Positions 35,919 to 47,820 of a DNA stretch of 64,000 nt are shown here, in pieces (the first letter of the stretch is position 1; every line of letters starts with the position of its first letter). Origin of the DNA: Rosellinia necatrix. Taxonomy: Eukaryota; Ascomycota; Sordariomycetes; Xylariales; Xylariaceae. Position numbers and translations under genes: made by a program. The notes below the pieces were generated by a model, which worked only from the letters and a program-made list of their open reading frames with translations, searched no databases and was not told the origin of the DNA. The stretch lies in NCBI GenBank assembly GCA_021209875.1, contig JAGYVD010000006.1, forward strand, positions 3,286,001 to 3,350,000, read 5' to 3'.

Positions 35919-37817
35919 TTATGTGGAGCGAAAGATGCTCATGACCTTGTCCCCCAAATTGATGCTTTCGCCATCGAAATACTGGCTTGGCGTCACGAAG
36001 AATGCAATCGCGATAATAACGTAGAGACTCATCAACTAGTTCGGTTAGCAAAAGGCCCTCGCAGAAGAAAATATGCGGCTTCGTACCATAGCACCCTCAA
36101 GGTAATTAGACTTCCCGTCTTGGACCGTGTAGATGACCACCAAGACCGACAATCCAAAGGCAACGGTTTCGACTAGGCCGGTTAGCTGGGCTTGATGCAT
36201 TCTCGAGCGAGGGCACTCACAAGTCTCGAAGTGTAGATCCATGTCACGGTCCATGATCCAGCCCAAAACAACCAAGAATGGGGTCACGAACAGAGCGATT
36301 TGGATACTAGAGCCAATGGCAACACCCATCGCCTGCAATTCGCATTAGCGCCATCATGTGCGGGGAATTGTTCGGTACGGCACTCACAAGATCCATCTTG
36401 TTCTTGATAGCGACAACAACCGCCGTGACATGTTCGGCCGCGTTACCGACAATGGGGATTAGAATGAGACCAATAAAGCTACGACTGATCCCGCCTCGTT
36501 CCACAAGGGAATCAATGCTTTCGACCAAGTAGTCGGCGCAAATGGAAACCAGGACCGTGGTCACGATGAGCACGCAACCGGCGGACCAAGGACTCATGGC
36601 CGCCTCCTCCTCGTCTTCTTTGCTCCCGTCTCCATTCCTGACCTCGCTAGGATTCGTGGCCTCGGCCTCACCCTGTTCTGCCCTGATTTCCTCCGCTTCT
36701 GCTGGCTTGGACGCGGGTTCGTTGCGGAATAAATTGTGGTGCGTTCGAAGCTGGAACCAGAGATAAAGAACGTAGATGAACAGAAGAATGACGGCTGTGC
36801 CGCGCGAAAGCGACAGTGCGATGTCGCGCCCATCTTGCGGGTTTTCATGGCCTTTCTTGACAATCATGAACAGCTAACAAGATATCAGCACGAGCCAATC
36901 AAGGCAGCATTTCAAGGGTACATACGGCCCCGGGAAGAATTATAGACGCGGCTGATAGAGTCATAAGCGAGGCTGTTGTTTGGGCTGTAATCGTTGCGAA
37001 CGACTGCTCCATCCCTTCATTGTTCTCGTCTCTCATGTTGGTAATACCACCGAAGAAGAAACACATCCCCATAACCAAGAGCAAGTTAGACAGAATGGAG
37101 CCTATCATCGATGATTTGACAACCTCAATCTGGCGATCCCGTAACGCGATAATACTAACCTGCGATGCGTATGCGATCAGTAAGTGCATACTAGGACTTG
37201 CGAATCGGCGCCGGGTGGTAACATACAATTAATTCGACCGCATTTCCGAAGGTCGCGTTGAGGAGACCGCCCAGCGCTTCCCCTAGCCTTGCTGATATCT
37301 GCTCGGTCGCAAACGAAAGCACGGCAGCTAACGGAATAATGGCAAAGAAATTTATAGTGAAAACGGCGACAGGGTCCCAATGCGTTTGTCCTGCAATGAT
37401 GCCAACTGGCACGGTAATGAGGAGAATATTGACGGGGCCTAATCACGAATCATTAGCATAGTGACTTCATGGCCCTCAAATTAGCTAGGGGTTAAAGAGC
37501 GGCATACTACTAAGGAGCGTGGCCTTGATGATATGCCAGACATTGGCAGGATAATTAACCCATGGCCTTGGGCTGTCGCAGCCCGGTGTGTGTCTCGAAT
37601 TGAAGAAGAACTCCCATGCCGAACCGTGATCCTTTATGGTGCTATTCCCATTAGGCGCCCTCCCATTCCCGTTCCCGTTCCCGGTTATAAGAGGACTGCG
37701 CTCGTCCGGCATCTGACTATCATTGGATCTGCAGGCATGGCCGAACATACCCCAGGTAGCTTTCCGCACTTGGTTCTGAAAACTCGGTAGTGCTGTTTGA
37801 TGATCCATCGATCCCAT
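35919..37817 (-). CDS. Ca2+/H+ exchanger (CAX family, VCX1-like)
   Basis: Moves Ca2+ into the vacuole in exchange for protons. Seven exons: 37817-37508, 37438-37227, 37159-36926, 36873-36388, 36332-36221, 36172-36087 and 36035-35919. All six introns have consensus donors (GTATGY, GTGAGT, GTACGA) and CTAG/GTAG/CAG-type ends. The product is 518 residues. The two CAX repeats are marked by NATFGNAVELI (residues 164-174) and PIVGNAAEHVTAV (from about 392), the duplicated cation-binding motif. An acidic Glu-rich loop (residues about 300-340) separates the halves as in yeast Vcx1. The C-terminus has the conserved DGKSNYLEGAM then YVIIAIAFFV block. The N-terminal about 100 residues are hydrophilic with an Asn/Gly repeat. 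A second ATG at 37808 is possible. Confidence 0.92.
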
Positions 37818-40253
37818 CGTTAGCACACTATGGACGCTGATCAAGATTGGCGATACAGCGTTGCGGTGATGACAGCAGCTCGCATCATACTCAGCAGGAT
37901 GTTGGCAGGAGATAGATGGGAGGCGAAAGAACGGGGTTATGTGATACTTAGGGACAAAGGGCAGGGCGCAAAGGGGGGGAAAGGTCCGTGAACCAGGAGT
38001 TGGAGAGGCAGAATAATTAAGGCGAGGAGAAGGGAAGAAGATTCAACATGGGTCTAGATAGTAGGGGCATAAGCGGAAAGCTTATCATATTTCTCGTCTG
38101 CATACTCACCATTCGCCATACTGTCTGGCAGGGCGAAATAGCGCGCGCGCACAAGCAGGATTGCTTGCGCCCCAGACCAGAAAATCCTTTTTAGGTTGGG
38201 AGTGCCGCGCAGGTTTCACTGCCGGAGTCTTGGAAGCTTGCTAAGCGTCTTGGACTGTTAAATAACCAGGTAGGCAATACGTCAGCCGATGGCGGAATAG
38301 GGAGTACGCAATGGGATTTCAATTAGATCCGAGGCTGTGTGTGTCTGTGTGTGTGTGTGTGTGTAAGAGGAGTAGGTGAGTGTGTCTTGTCCTGTCCAGG
38401 CCGCGAGGGAAGGGGGGGTCGACTATAGTCTGGTCGAGTCAAGTCGAGCCGAGTCGAGTCAAATCATGTCAAGGCCGTCAAAGTGCAAATATTAGGAGCG
38501 CAGTATTAGGAGAGGGTGCTGGCTGACCTACAGTAACTATCCCTAGATGGATGGCCCATGTAAGTAATTAGTGGCGAACAATATTTTCTTGGTATTTGTT
38601 GATTCGTGCACGTTGCCGACGCTTGCAAATCACCGGCGCAATCACCGAGCCCGACTCGCGCAACAACTGTCGGTTCGGGTGATGGAAGTTGAATTGGTGA
38701 AGCAGAGACTCCGGAATACCCTAGTTGGCCGGACGGACGTGGAGAATTTGGCAGTGAAAGACGAGTCAGTCAGTCAGGAAGAAAGCACGACATAAAAATA
38801 AAAAGTTGTCTGAAACAGGCACTGCGATGTTGTCTATGACGAGGTTGTTGGGTTCTCCGGGTCCACATATAACTAACTACCTGCTACCTCTGTTAGTTTA
38901 CCTGTTGTACCTGCAAGGTAGGAGGCAGCCCAGGACAACCCCATGGTACGAGGAACATACCTACCTTAGGTACCTAAGTACCTAGGTAGATGTGTATTAC
39001 CTTGTTACATGTAGTGTATGTGGTTGGACAGATGGTTGGATGTAACCAAGTGTTGGTAGCCGGAAACATGCAGGCGGGTGGGGTGACAGGTTCCTGGTAG
39101 CCTGTAAGCTTAGCTTAGCCCCATCGCCCCCATCCCTTTCGTGCGTTTGGGTCCTGGCGCCATGTGCAAACACCCGCCCATCCGCTGTCATCGAATTTGG
39201 AGATAAAAACACGGTCGGGGAGATTTCGTTGGATTTCGCTGAGCAACGAACCGTCTTGGCGGAGGGAAGGGGCCAGGGTAGCTTGAGCTTGGACCCCAAA
39301 GAGTCAAGCCATCTCTCTCTCCTACGGCACTTAATTCGCCCCCAAACCCCAACCCCGTCCACATGCTGTCATTAGGTAGGCAGGTAATATGTATGGTTAG
39401 GATATAGTGCAATAAGGCATCCAAACCCGCAGTTATACCGTGTCACAAAATTATCCATTAGGTGTAACTTCGAGCAGCCAGCCATCGATGCGTAGCATAC
39501 ATATCACATCGCAGGGACATCAGACGACCGAGAGATCCCTCCAGTCATGATTTGCCAAGCGTGGCTGGGTGCAGCAGAAAGAGGCCTCCTGCTCCAGGGG
39601 TCTTGGCAGCGCTACCGAAAATTTCCACCGAAAACGGCCAAGCACCATCGGAATTGATAAGTCCAGTCACTCCTCCGTATGGTGGTGCTTATCCCGCACT
39701 CCGTCACGCCCCACACCCACCCGGATGGAATGGGCGAGGGCAGCAGAAGATGCAGCGCATACTCTATCGATAACCAGTCTTTTCCGGCCCTGTGCAGTCA
39801 CCTAGTAAGTACCTACCTAACCTATCTAGGTTAAACTTCCAACCAAAGCGTCATCCCATCTTAATCTACCTACCAAGTACACTACAAGTAGGTAGTGCTT
39901 TGCATCTAGTGTACTACCTAGTACTATGCAGAGTATCAAGAGAATGAGGCCATATCGGGAGTCCACATTTTTGTTTCAGGGGAATTAAATCCATATGGCT
40001 TGCATTCATTATTTTATACATGGTATTTATTTAACAGGATTAGGGAAAGGAAGACCTCGGACATTGTCCCCTGACTCCGACAATTCCGTCCCCTGCCGTG
40101 GTAGGCAGGTATGTATATATGTACATTTAACATCCCCATCCCCCGGACATCGATTTTGAAACAAACGGACCGTGGCGGGCGATGAAACATCCGTCGCCGG
40201 TTGCATCATACGTGTGCTCGTAGCGCCGTCACATCACATGAAAGCTTTTGCCG
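37818..40253. other. Intergenic with microsatellites and TAGGTA-type words
   Basis: No gene seen in 2.4 kb. It contains a GT repeat (about 38337-38364), a GTCGA-rich patch (38418-38463) and two clusters of TACCTA/TAGGTA words (38958-38992 and 39806-39900). Some of these words form palindromes such as TAGGTACCTA. Confidence 0.6.
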
Positions 40254-43200
40254 TCACATCAGTAAAAGCCGAACATCTTCAATCATCGGATTACGCGGTA
40301 GAAGGGCGAAGAGGAGGGCAGAGGAGAGAAGAGGGGAGGGAGAGAAGGGGGGGTTTATCAATCCCCCCTTACTGAAATAGATTGACTTACCGGCGGTATA
40401 TGCCTGGTACCAGGTGAGCGACACCCCGCCGTCCAGCCACGAGGGGTGGAAGTCCTTGCTGGTGAAGAACTCCCAGGCGGCCGCAGGGTCGACGGTGGCG
40501 AGGTTGCCGTAGAGCACGCCGCGCCAGCCGCCGTCGACCTTGTCCGCCCGGCCCTTGTCGAAGTACGTCTCCCACTCCTGCCGGACGAACTCGGCCCCGC
40601 GCGTGAGCTTGGTGCTCGGCAGCAGCGGCAGCATGTGGATGCCCTGCACGTACTCGATGTTGGCCCCGAAGTACGTCGTGTGGTCGCACTTGTTCTCGAA
40701 CAGGATCCCCGCCACCCGGTTGCCGATGTAGTTCGCCGGCTGCACGTCGTTCTGCCGCGTGTAGAGGTAGTACTGGTTCAGGGACCGCGCGATCACCGAC
40801 AGCATGAGGTTGCCGCTAGAGGTGGGGGGGGAGGAGGGAGGGAGGGGCGAGTCAGCAGTGATCCTCCTCGCGATACCAGACATGGAGGCGGAAGACCTAC
40901 CGGGCTTCTAGGTTCGTGTCTTTGATTGTCCTTCCCCACATCTTGAGTGCATAGGCCGCCATCGCGTCTTCGGAGCTTGACTCCTGATCCTATTCCGCGA
41001 TATGAGCATCTACCCATTACCGGTCAACTATGGGCGTTCATTCTACTAACCTTGCCGTCAAGCGTATCATATAGCCCGTGGGCCCAGCTGTGGCCATGAT
41101 ACCAGTCGAAGTTTCGCGATACTGGGAAAAACCTGTCATGTGTGGAGGGGTTAGATATATCTCTTACCATGGTATTAATATAGTCAATATTCTCTCGTGT
41201 TAGCCAAGAAGGGTCAAGGTATCCTATTACTGCCGCCGTGTAGATGAAGTAACCATAGTGGAAATGGTGGTCATTGTAGAATGTATTCCCAAAGTCGGCG
41301 CCGCTATTGCCTGGCTTGTAGGAGGCCGAAGAGACAAGTCCACCCCATGCCGCTTCTCAAAGTTAACCTCGTTTTCCTTTTTTTTTTTTTTGGTTGGGAT
41401 ATAAAAGCAGACTACTCACAGTCGTATTTGAGCGGGAATTGCTGCTTATTAGTAGTAAATCGTGCGAAGGCCGCCTTGAGATCCGACAATCCGCTTTGGG
41501 CCAGCTTCGGGTTCCTGAGCAGGTTGTTCGCGGTAAAGCATATTGTGGCAAATTTAGCCAAAGCCTAATAACAATGTTAGTTTCAGCATCTGGTAAACTA
41601 CGCGCTTAGGAATAGGGCTACTTACCTTTCCGCTAAAGTACATTGAGTCCTGGTTCGATTGTTGGTCAACGCTTTGGGAAAGCTCCTTTAATGCGACAGG
41701 AGTAATCGTCTTGATGGCAGAGTCGGAGAGCCTGTCTTTGGGGCCTGCAATGGGGTCCCAGGGAGCAAACCCCATGGATATGGGCATGTATGGTTCGGCC
41801 ATGGTCCAGGAATCTGCTACAACAGCTTTTGCCATCCCCTTCGTAGTAGTTTGCAACTTCACTATGGACGTCCCTCTGGTGGTGGTCTCATCAAATGATT
41901 CATAATGATGCGGTAAGGCATACATTAATAATTTGACGTGAGAGAAACCTGCTTTTTGAAAGGTGAAGGTGTACGTGCCCTTAGTTCCTAACGATGTTCC
42001 AGACAGTACCATCCCCACAGGGTAGGCTCCCACCGCGGCATCTATCACAGACTCGGCATTGCCGGGATCCTTTGCAACTTGAACTATTCCGTCAAAGGGT
42101 CTCGACGCTTTCGCTATACGGCTGTTGGCGACTGTTAAGTCGAAGGGATCACCCTTTGCAGAATATCCGTAGACATGCCAAATTTTGCCATCCTCAAGGT
42201 GAAAAGTGTATTTAGTGACGCCTGGTTGAGGGCCCTTCATTGATCTTGTGACGGTTTTAAAGAAAACGCCGGTTTCAATGACGGGTGTACCGCCCTTATA
42301 GACTGCCGTTACGAACCCCATACCTTGCACCAGCGGGAAAGTGATGAGTGGCCCGGCTTTCGAGTCGACGTGTAGGTTGACATTGGCCGAATGGGAATTG
42401 ATGTTATCTGTAGTGAGTGCTGTATTGGATTGTAGCTCTAAGGCAGAGAGACACAGCGACTGTATCCCAATAGGATTCAGAAAATATTTCGCTGCCCCTG
42501 TGTCTGGCTGTGCTTGGCCGTAAACTCTTTGGCTCGCCTCAGTGTGTGAAATTACCATTCCCCAGCTGGATGTGGATCCTTGGCCCTTGGACCATGCTAC
42601 AGAGTATGGGTGGACATAAGCGGGAGATGTTTGGTTGCCAAGGAAGAAGTTGGCATAAAATTTGTTCGTGCCATAGGGCCCAGGACCAGCTATTCCGAGT
42701 CGAGGCACGGGATGGTCTTCTCGATCCTCGAACAGCGACGAGGGTTTTACAGTTGCAATGGGGGCCCCGAATATGTCAGCCGAGACGGTACTAGCTGGCT
42801 TTGTGGGTTCACATGGCATTTCGAGTTCAGATCCAACAAATGCGAGTACCGCTGTCGGATTTGGGATAGAATCCGTCAAGAGAGGAACCACGCCTGCTCT
42901 GCCACTGGTCTCTAGGCTCGTGACAGCGAATCCAGTCGTATCCGGTTTCAAATCGGACGCAGGGGAGGGTATTTGTATGATTGCAGAGGACGCAGTGACT
43001 GTAATGATACTGACAGACTGGGAAGTCTCGCGGCCAGGGTTTATTACTGTTGAGATGAACGAATTTGTTTCAAGACTTCGATTTTGCCACGGCGGCCCGG
43101 TCAAACGGGATATATCTGCTCGTTGACGTATTGACGGCTGCAGTGGAATCGATCGTACAGGTATAACCTGAAGGAACGTTAGTACCCAAAACAACGCCAT
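40254..43200 (-). CDS. Endo-1,3-beta-glucanase, glycoside hydrolase family 81
   Basis: Secreted enzyme cleaving beta-1,3-glucan in cell walls, as Eng1-type enzymes do in septum separation or nutrient release. Exons 43200-41626, 41564-41420, 41352-41051, 40989-40901 and 40815 onward, with introns of 61-85 bp. The N-terminal signal peptide is MALFWVLTFLQVIPVRS. A Ser/Thr-rich linker (residues about 20-150) precedes the beta-sandwich (GPYGTNKFYANFFLG, YVHPYSVAW). The catalytic half has the family signatures FYNDHHFHYGYF, FPVSRNFDWYHGHSWAHGL then DQESSSEDAMAAYALKMWG, which holds the acidic active-site residues. The C-terminus is ambiguous. After WYQAYTA there is a GTAAGT donor at 40390, and an intron to about 40276 or read-through both end at the same stop (40254). 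Length is therefore about 850-890 residues. Confidence 0.92.
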
Positions 43201-44395
43201 GGCGGCAATGAGAAATTAATAGGATGGGGGAAGGGTTGGAGGGAAAACGAGGATCCATATAGTTGCCAATGGTATCACGGTTGGTCAACGAGATACAATA
43301 TGCCGAGCGTAGTCTAGATCATGGCTTGAACTGTAATCCTTTTGCGAAGTAAGAGTCGAATGTTCGGGGAGAACATAGGATAAATCTTGAGAACATAGCA
43401 GGGGATAGAGGACAGCCGGGGGACTGGTATATAATCGGGAAAGACGACAATATATGGCCCAGTTGATGCTAAGGAATGGTGCTGTACACCGGGCGACGAC
43501 GAGTTGCTTGGGACAAAGTCATGCCCACGAGGTGTTGACTTGGCCGTGGGAATGGAATGTCTTGAACGGGGACCAAAGCTCCTTACCTAGTTTCCAGATA
43601 GCGCACAACAAACTTGGGGGTCTAGAGCCCGGCGCTGGAATGGAGGAGGTCGCTAACTATATACATAAAAGCAGACGGACTCGAAAACAGAGTTGGGAAT
43701 CAAATGAGATTGCTGTAAGGATGCCGTCCAAGGTGTGCTAAGGTTTATAGGGAATTAAGACAGGGCAATTCGGGAACATAGGTCGTAAACACATGCGTGA
43801 TCGTCTATAGATAGGTACTGGGTTAGGTATGTGTAGGCTGGATAGTACTTGTTGCGCTGGATATAAATTCTGAACCCGAACTGCCTAGATACTTATACGC
43901 GATATATATAGACGCAACCCCCCGGTGGATAGGAAGACCTTGGGTGCCCCGATTTATGTGATGATGCACCTGCTCTCTTTATCAAGCTCTCTGGGCGTGA
44001 GACTTCCCAGCGTGTATTGGTCATGGACCAGTAGTTGTCCATCCGAGTGAGCCTTCCCCGTGCAAAACGCCCACCGTTGACCGAACACAAAGTGTAACGC
44101 TATCAGGTCATTTAGTCAGAGTGAGTTGGATAGCGGGCAGAATCATGTATTGCCCCACAGTTCAAGCGAAGCTAAAAACCTGTATTTCTACCATGAAATA
44201 TGGGTTGGTGGCACGGCGGATACATGGGTGAATTCCGGGGATGATAGCGCTCCCGTGGACTATGACCCCCGTGGATGATTGCACGTTGCGTATGAAGAGC
44301 TTGCGTGTTGCTGTCTCTGTGTCCCGGATCGGATGCACAGTCGCGGTCTCGTTGCTAGAGGCTTCCTCGCAGCCGGTATGCCGCAAGAGCGAGGG
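43201..44395. other. Intergenic
   Basis: Divergent or convergent spacer with no supported gene. It is the promoter side of the glucanase. Short frames here lack codon structure. Confidence 0.55.
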
Positions 44396-45359
44396 TTATA
44401 ACCCCAATGCATCGTATCTATCCCCATCGCCAACTGTCAATTTCAAGCCTCCCGTAATAACGGCGCGCTGTGCCCTCGCAGCCTTTATTGAACTGCTGCC
44501 AGGGCTACGCCTCGATCTTGGACGGGCCTCCGACCCGCGCGCCCTCTCGGCATCGCTTCCCTTGGCCGCACTGAGTCCCACCGCCTGCGCCCTAGCCTGC
44601 CTCTTTCTTCGCCTCTCTTCAGGCCCGGCAGCCTCGGCCTGGTGCATCTTCCGGCACCTTCGCACTTCTCTATCCGTCAACGCCCAAGGCTGGCTGAGGG
44701 CCTCGCGACGGAAATCCCGGATTTTGTCCCAAAAGAGCACCTCTTGATTCGTAGAAAGAACGGGTGTCGCCTTCTGGATCTTTATTTGCTTCTGGCCGCG
44801 AAAGAGCGTGACCCGGCCCTTGACGTCGAGAACCGTGCCAACATCGATATCGGGATCCGTAAGGGGTGGTGCTGTGGTAGCAGTCCCGCCAATGGCCCCT
44901 GATGCCGCTGCCTCGGCGGCATGTGCTGCGGTCGTATTCCTCGTCGAAGCTGATTGTGGATCGGCTCTCTTGAGGTTACCACCGCCGCTGTAATTCATCT
45001 TATCGCTGGCGGGCTTGGGGCTCGACACGGCGCATTCGATGCATTGCCCGGTGCTGTCGTCGACGGTATAGACTCGGTGGCCGCGGTAGTCGTCAATAGC
45101 AACTACAACTCCGGTGATGCGCACCCACCGGATGGGGTGGTTTAAATAGAAGAACACATCGATGTCTATACACGTCCGGGTTAGGCATCCCGGTCTCGGG
45201 GCAACGCGATGGCGTACGCCTTTCCAACTGACCTTCGAAACCTGGTCGGCACAAGAGGCCAACAATATCGGCTACCCGCAGAGGACACCACTTGTTGATG
45301 GTTGGTGACAGGTGGAAGCAATATTGGGGGTAGTAAACGAGCGTGTCAGCAGTTGTCAT
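44396..45359 (-). CDS. Telomere-capping CST complex subunit Stn1-like
   Basis: Stn1 binds single-stranded telomeric DNA with Ten1 through an OB fold and caps chromosome ends. Exons 45359-45233 and 45165-44396 (67-bp intron, GTCAGT donor, GCCTAAC branch, TATAG acceptor) give 298 residues. The N-terminus has the fungal Stn1 signature YCFHLSPTINKWCPLRVADI, followed across the splice by FYLNHPIRWVRITGVVVAID and VYTVDDSTGQCIECAV, the OB-fold core. A disordered Ala/Thr-rich insert follows, then a last OB strand (DVGTVLDVKGRVTLFRGQKQI). The C-terminal part is basic and likely helical. A longer start at 45398 is in frame but its context and sequence fit the family less well. Confidence 0.88.
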
Positions 45360-45900
45360 CGCATTTTGTTGGTGATACTGCTGTACGAAGCAAAGCACAA
45401 GATTTGAGGCTCAGACGGTTTCGTAGATAAACGGTTTCGGAAGACGCGACGAGCGTGATGGCATTCAACTATCTAGGCCCCCCGCAGCAACCGCTTAACC
45501 CATCCAGGTGCCTATGCAACTAACCCACATACTTGCTAGGTGCATAGAGGAATAACCTTACATGCATAACTAAAACCTACGCTCAGCACCTATGGAGACA
45601 GGGATTCACTGGTCGTTGCCAACCGAACCACCAATTCATCTCACAAGACTTAGGGGGGGAAGCACTAAATGCTGTTCATCGCCGAAAGAAAGATCGCCAC
45701 GTGCGCCATAGCAAGGAAGGATAAGAATATAAACCGACAAGAACTCTGACGACTCTCAACTAACAAAGTTGCTATGGAAGGGAGAAATAAATAGAGAAAG
45801 AAGATCGGGAGGGTGAAACAAAGACGACACATATCACCCTGTGCAGTCCTCAGTAACCGGTAGAACTTAGGGAATAGGGGTTCTTCCACAATCTTAAGGA
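45360..45900. other. Intergenic
   Basis: Spacer between Stn1 and the NLR pseudogene. A 74-codon hydrophobic minus-strand frame (45665-45889) is present, but nothing supports it as a gene. Confidence 0.5.
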
Positions 45901-47820
45901 CTACAACGGCCCTGAATTCGGGAGCTTAAGCAGTATGACCCTTCCCTTGTTAGTAATAAAGGCAATATTCGTAACCGTTGACAGTGTAGATAGCGATGCA
46001 AAAGACGACCCGACCATGGAGCGTGGCCGGTGGTCTATCGGAAGCCACAGCGGGCCACGTCCATTCCAGGTGATCCGATCAGACCGCAAGCCGTAGCCCT
46101 GGTACTGTGTTTCCTGAATTTGACCCTGATATGCTAGATCCTGATATTCATACCCATATGTGTTTCGGAGTGGCGATCGGGTGATCTTTGGCGAAGCAGC
46201 TAGATCAATACGGCCGAGTTCGGTATTCAAATATAAGTCGGTACGTTCAAATGACATGGTTACCAAACTAGTTTGGCCGTGGAGTATTTGTTGGAGGTTT
46301 CCTGTCGCCATATCCCAAATCTCAATAGTAGAGCGGGATCGTGACGCTGCTGCTAAAAGCGTAGAATCGTGAGAAAATGCAAGCGAGGACATGTGTGAAT
46401 TATTATAATATGTAAGCTTTCGTTGGAGGTTTCCTGTCACCATATCCCAAATCTTAATAGTAGAGCGGGATTGTGACGCTGCTGCTAAAAGCGTAGAATC
46501 GTGAGAAAATGCAAGCGAGGACACAGGTGAACCATCATAGAATGCAAGCATTTGTTGGAGCTCTCCTGTTGCTGTACCCCAAATCCTAATAGTAGTGCTA
46601 AGTTGTGACACTTTTGCTAAAAGCGTAGAATCGTAAGAAAATGCAAGCAAGGACACATGTGAATGATCATAGGATGTAAGCGTTTGTTGTAGCTCTCCTG
46701 TTGCTGTATCCCAAATCCTAATAGTAGTGCTAAGTCGTGACACTGTTGCTAAAAGCGTAGAATCGTAAGAAAATGCAATCAGGGACACATGTGAATGATC
46801 ATAGGATGTAAGCGTTTGTTGGAGGTTTCCTGTCGCCGGCAAAGTCTTAATAATGCCATGTCTTGATCGCGACGGTAACATCCCGGAATCATAGGGGGAA
46901 ATAACGGATTTATCCGTATTTATATGGTCCCCGGAGGTCTGGTAGGAGGGCATCCCTATATCCCAAATTTTAATAGTTTTATCGGCTGACCCAGAGGCTA
47001 CAAGTTTAGAATCGGGAGAGAATATAACCGACAGAACTATGTTCGCATGACCTTTGAGCGTTTGTTGAAGCGATCCTGTTGTTGCATCCCAAATTTTAAC
47101 AGTACTATCGGCTGACCCAGAGGCTACAAGTTTAGAATCGGGAGAGAATATAACCAACAGGACTATGTCCGTAGGATCTTTGAGCGTTTGTTGAAGCGAT
47201 CCTGTTGTTGCATCCCAAATTTTAACAGTATTATCGACTGACCCAGTGGCTACAAGTTTAAAATCGGGAGAGAATGCAACCGACAGAACTATGTTCGCAT
47301 GACCTTTGAGCGTTTGTTGAAGCGATCCTGTTGTTGCATCCCAAATTTTAACAGTATTATCGACTGACTCAGTGGCTACAAGTTTAAAATCGGGAGAGAA
47401 TATAACTAAAATAACGTCGTTTGTTCGACTTTTAAGTACTTGTTGAGATCCTGTTGTTGCATCCAAAATTCTAACAGTCTTATCGACGAAACTTGACGCC
47501 AAAAGCTTGGGACCAGGAGAAAATACAATAGAACGGACGTGGTTGTCATAGCCTTCGAGCGTTTGGTGAAGTGATCCTGTTATTGTATCCCAAATTTTAA
47601 TAGTCTTATCGGCTGAAATTGACGCTAAGAGCTTGGAATCAGGAGAGAATATAACAGAATGAACTTCTTTTTCATGGCCTTGGAGTGTTTGTTGAAGATA
47701 TCCTGTTGTTGTATCCCAGATTTTAACAGTCCCATCGGCTGACGCAGACGCCAAAAGGTTGGAACTAGAAGAGAATACAACAGAATAGACACTGTCGTGA
47801 TGGCCTTCGAGCGTTTGCAA
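45901..47820 (-). repeat. WD40 repeat block of the NLR pseudogene (about 12 units, open frame)
   Basis: A 639-codon frame without stops. Units 1-7 (about 47820-46950) are 42-residue repeats of the form L.GH...V.SV.FSPDSKLVASGSADKTVKIWDATTGSLQQT. Units 4-7 are nearly identical at DNA level, with a 126-bp period. A degenerate unit follows, then four longer 44-45-residue units (about 46840-46300) with SYDHSHVS.LAFSYDSTLLA. A unique C-terminal region of about 125 residues comes last. High repeat identity is typical of the HET-D/HET-E/HET-R WD40 class, whose repeats diversify by recombination. Such repeats would normally form a ligand-sensing propeller. Confidence 0.85.

Noticed and set aside
35773..36051. 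92-codon minus-strand frame at the end of the exchanger gene
   Set aside because: Out of frame with the conserved YVIIAIAFFV ending; the correct last exon is 36035-35919.
38337..38364. GT microsatellite as a telomere-like or origin signal
   Set aside because: Simple dinucleotide slippage tract; no TTAGGG arrays or other telomeric context anywhere in the window.
45665..45889. 74-codon hydrophobic minus-strand frame near the NLR pseudogene
   Set aside because: No supporting start, splice or homology; probable chance frame.
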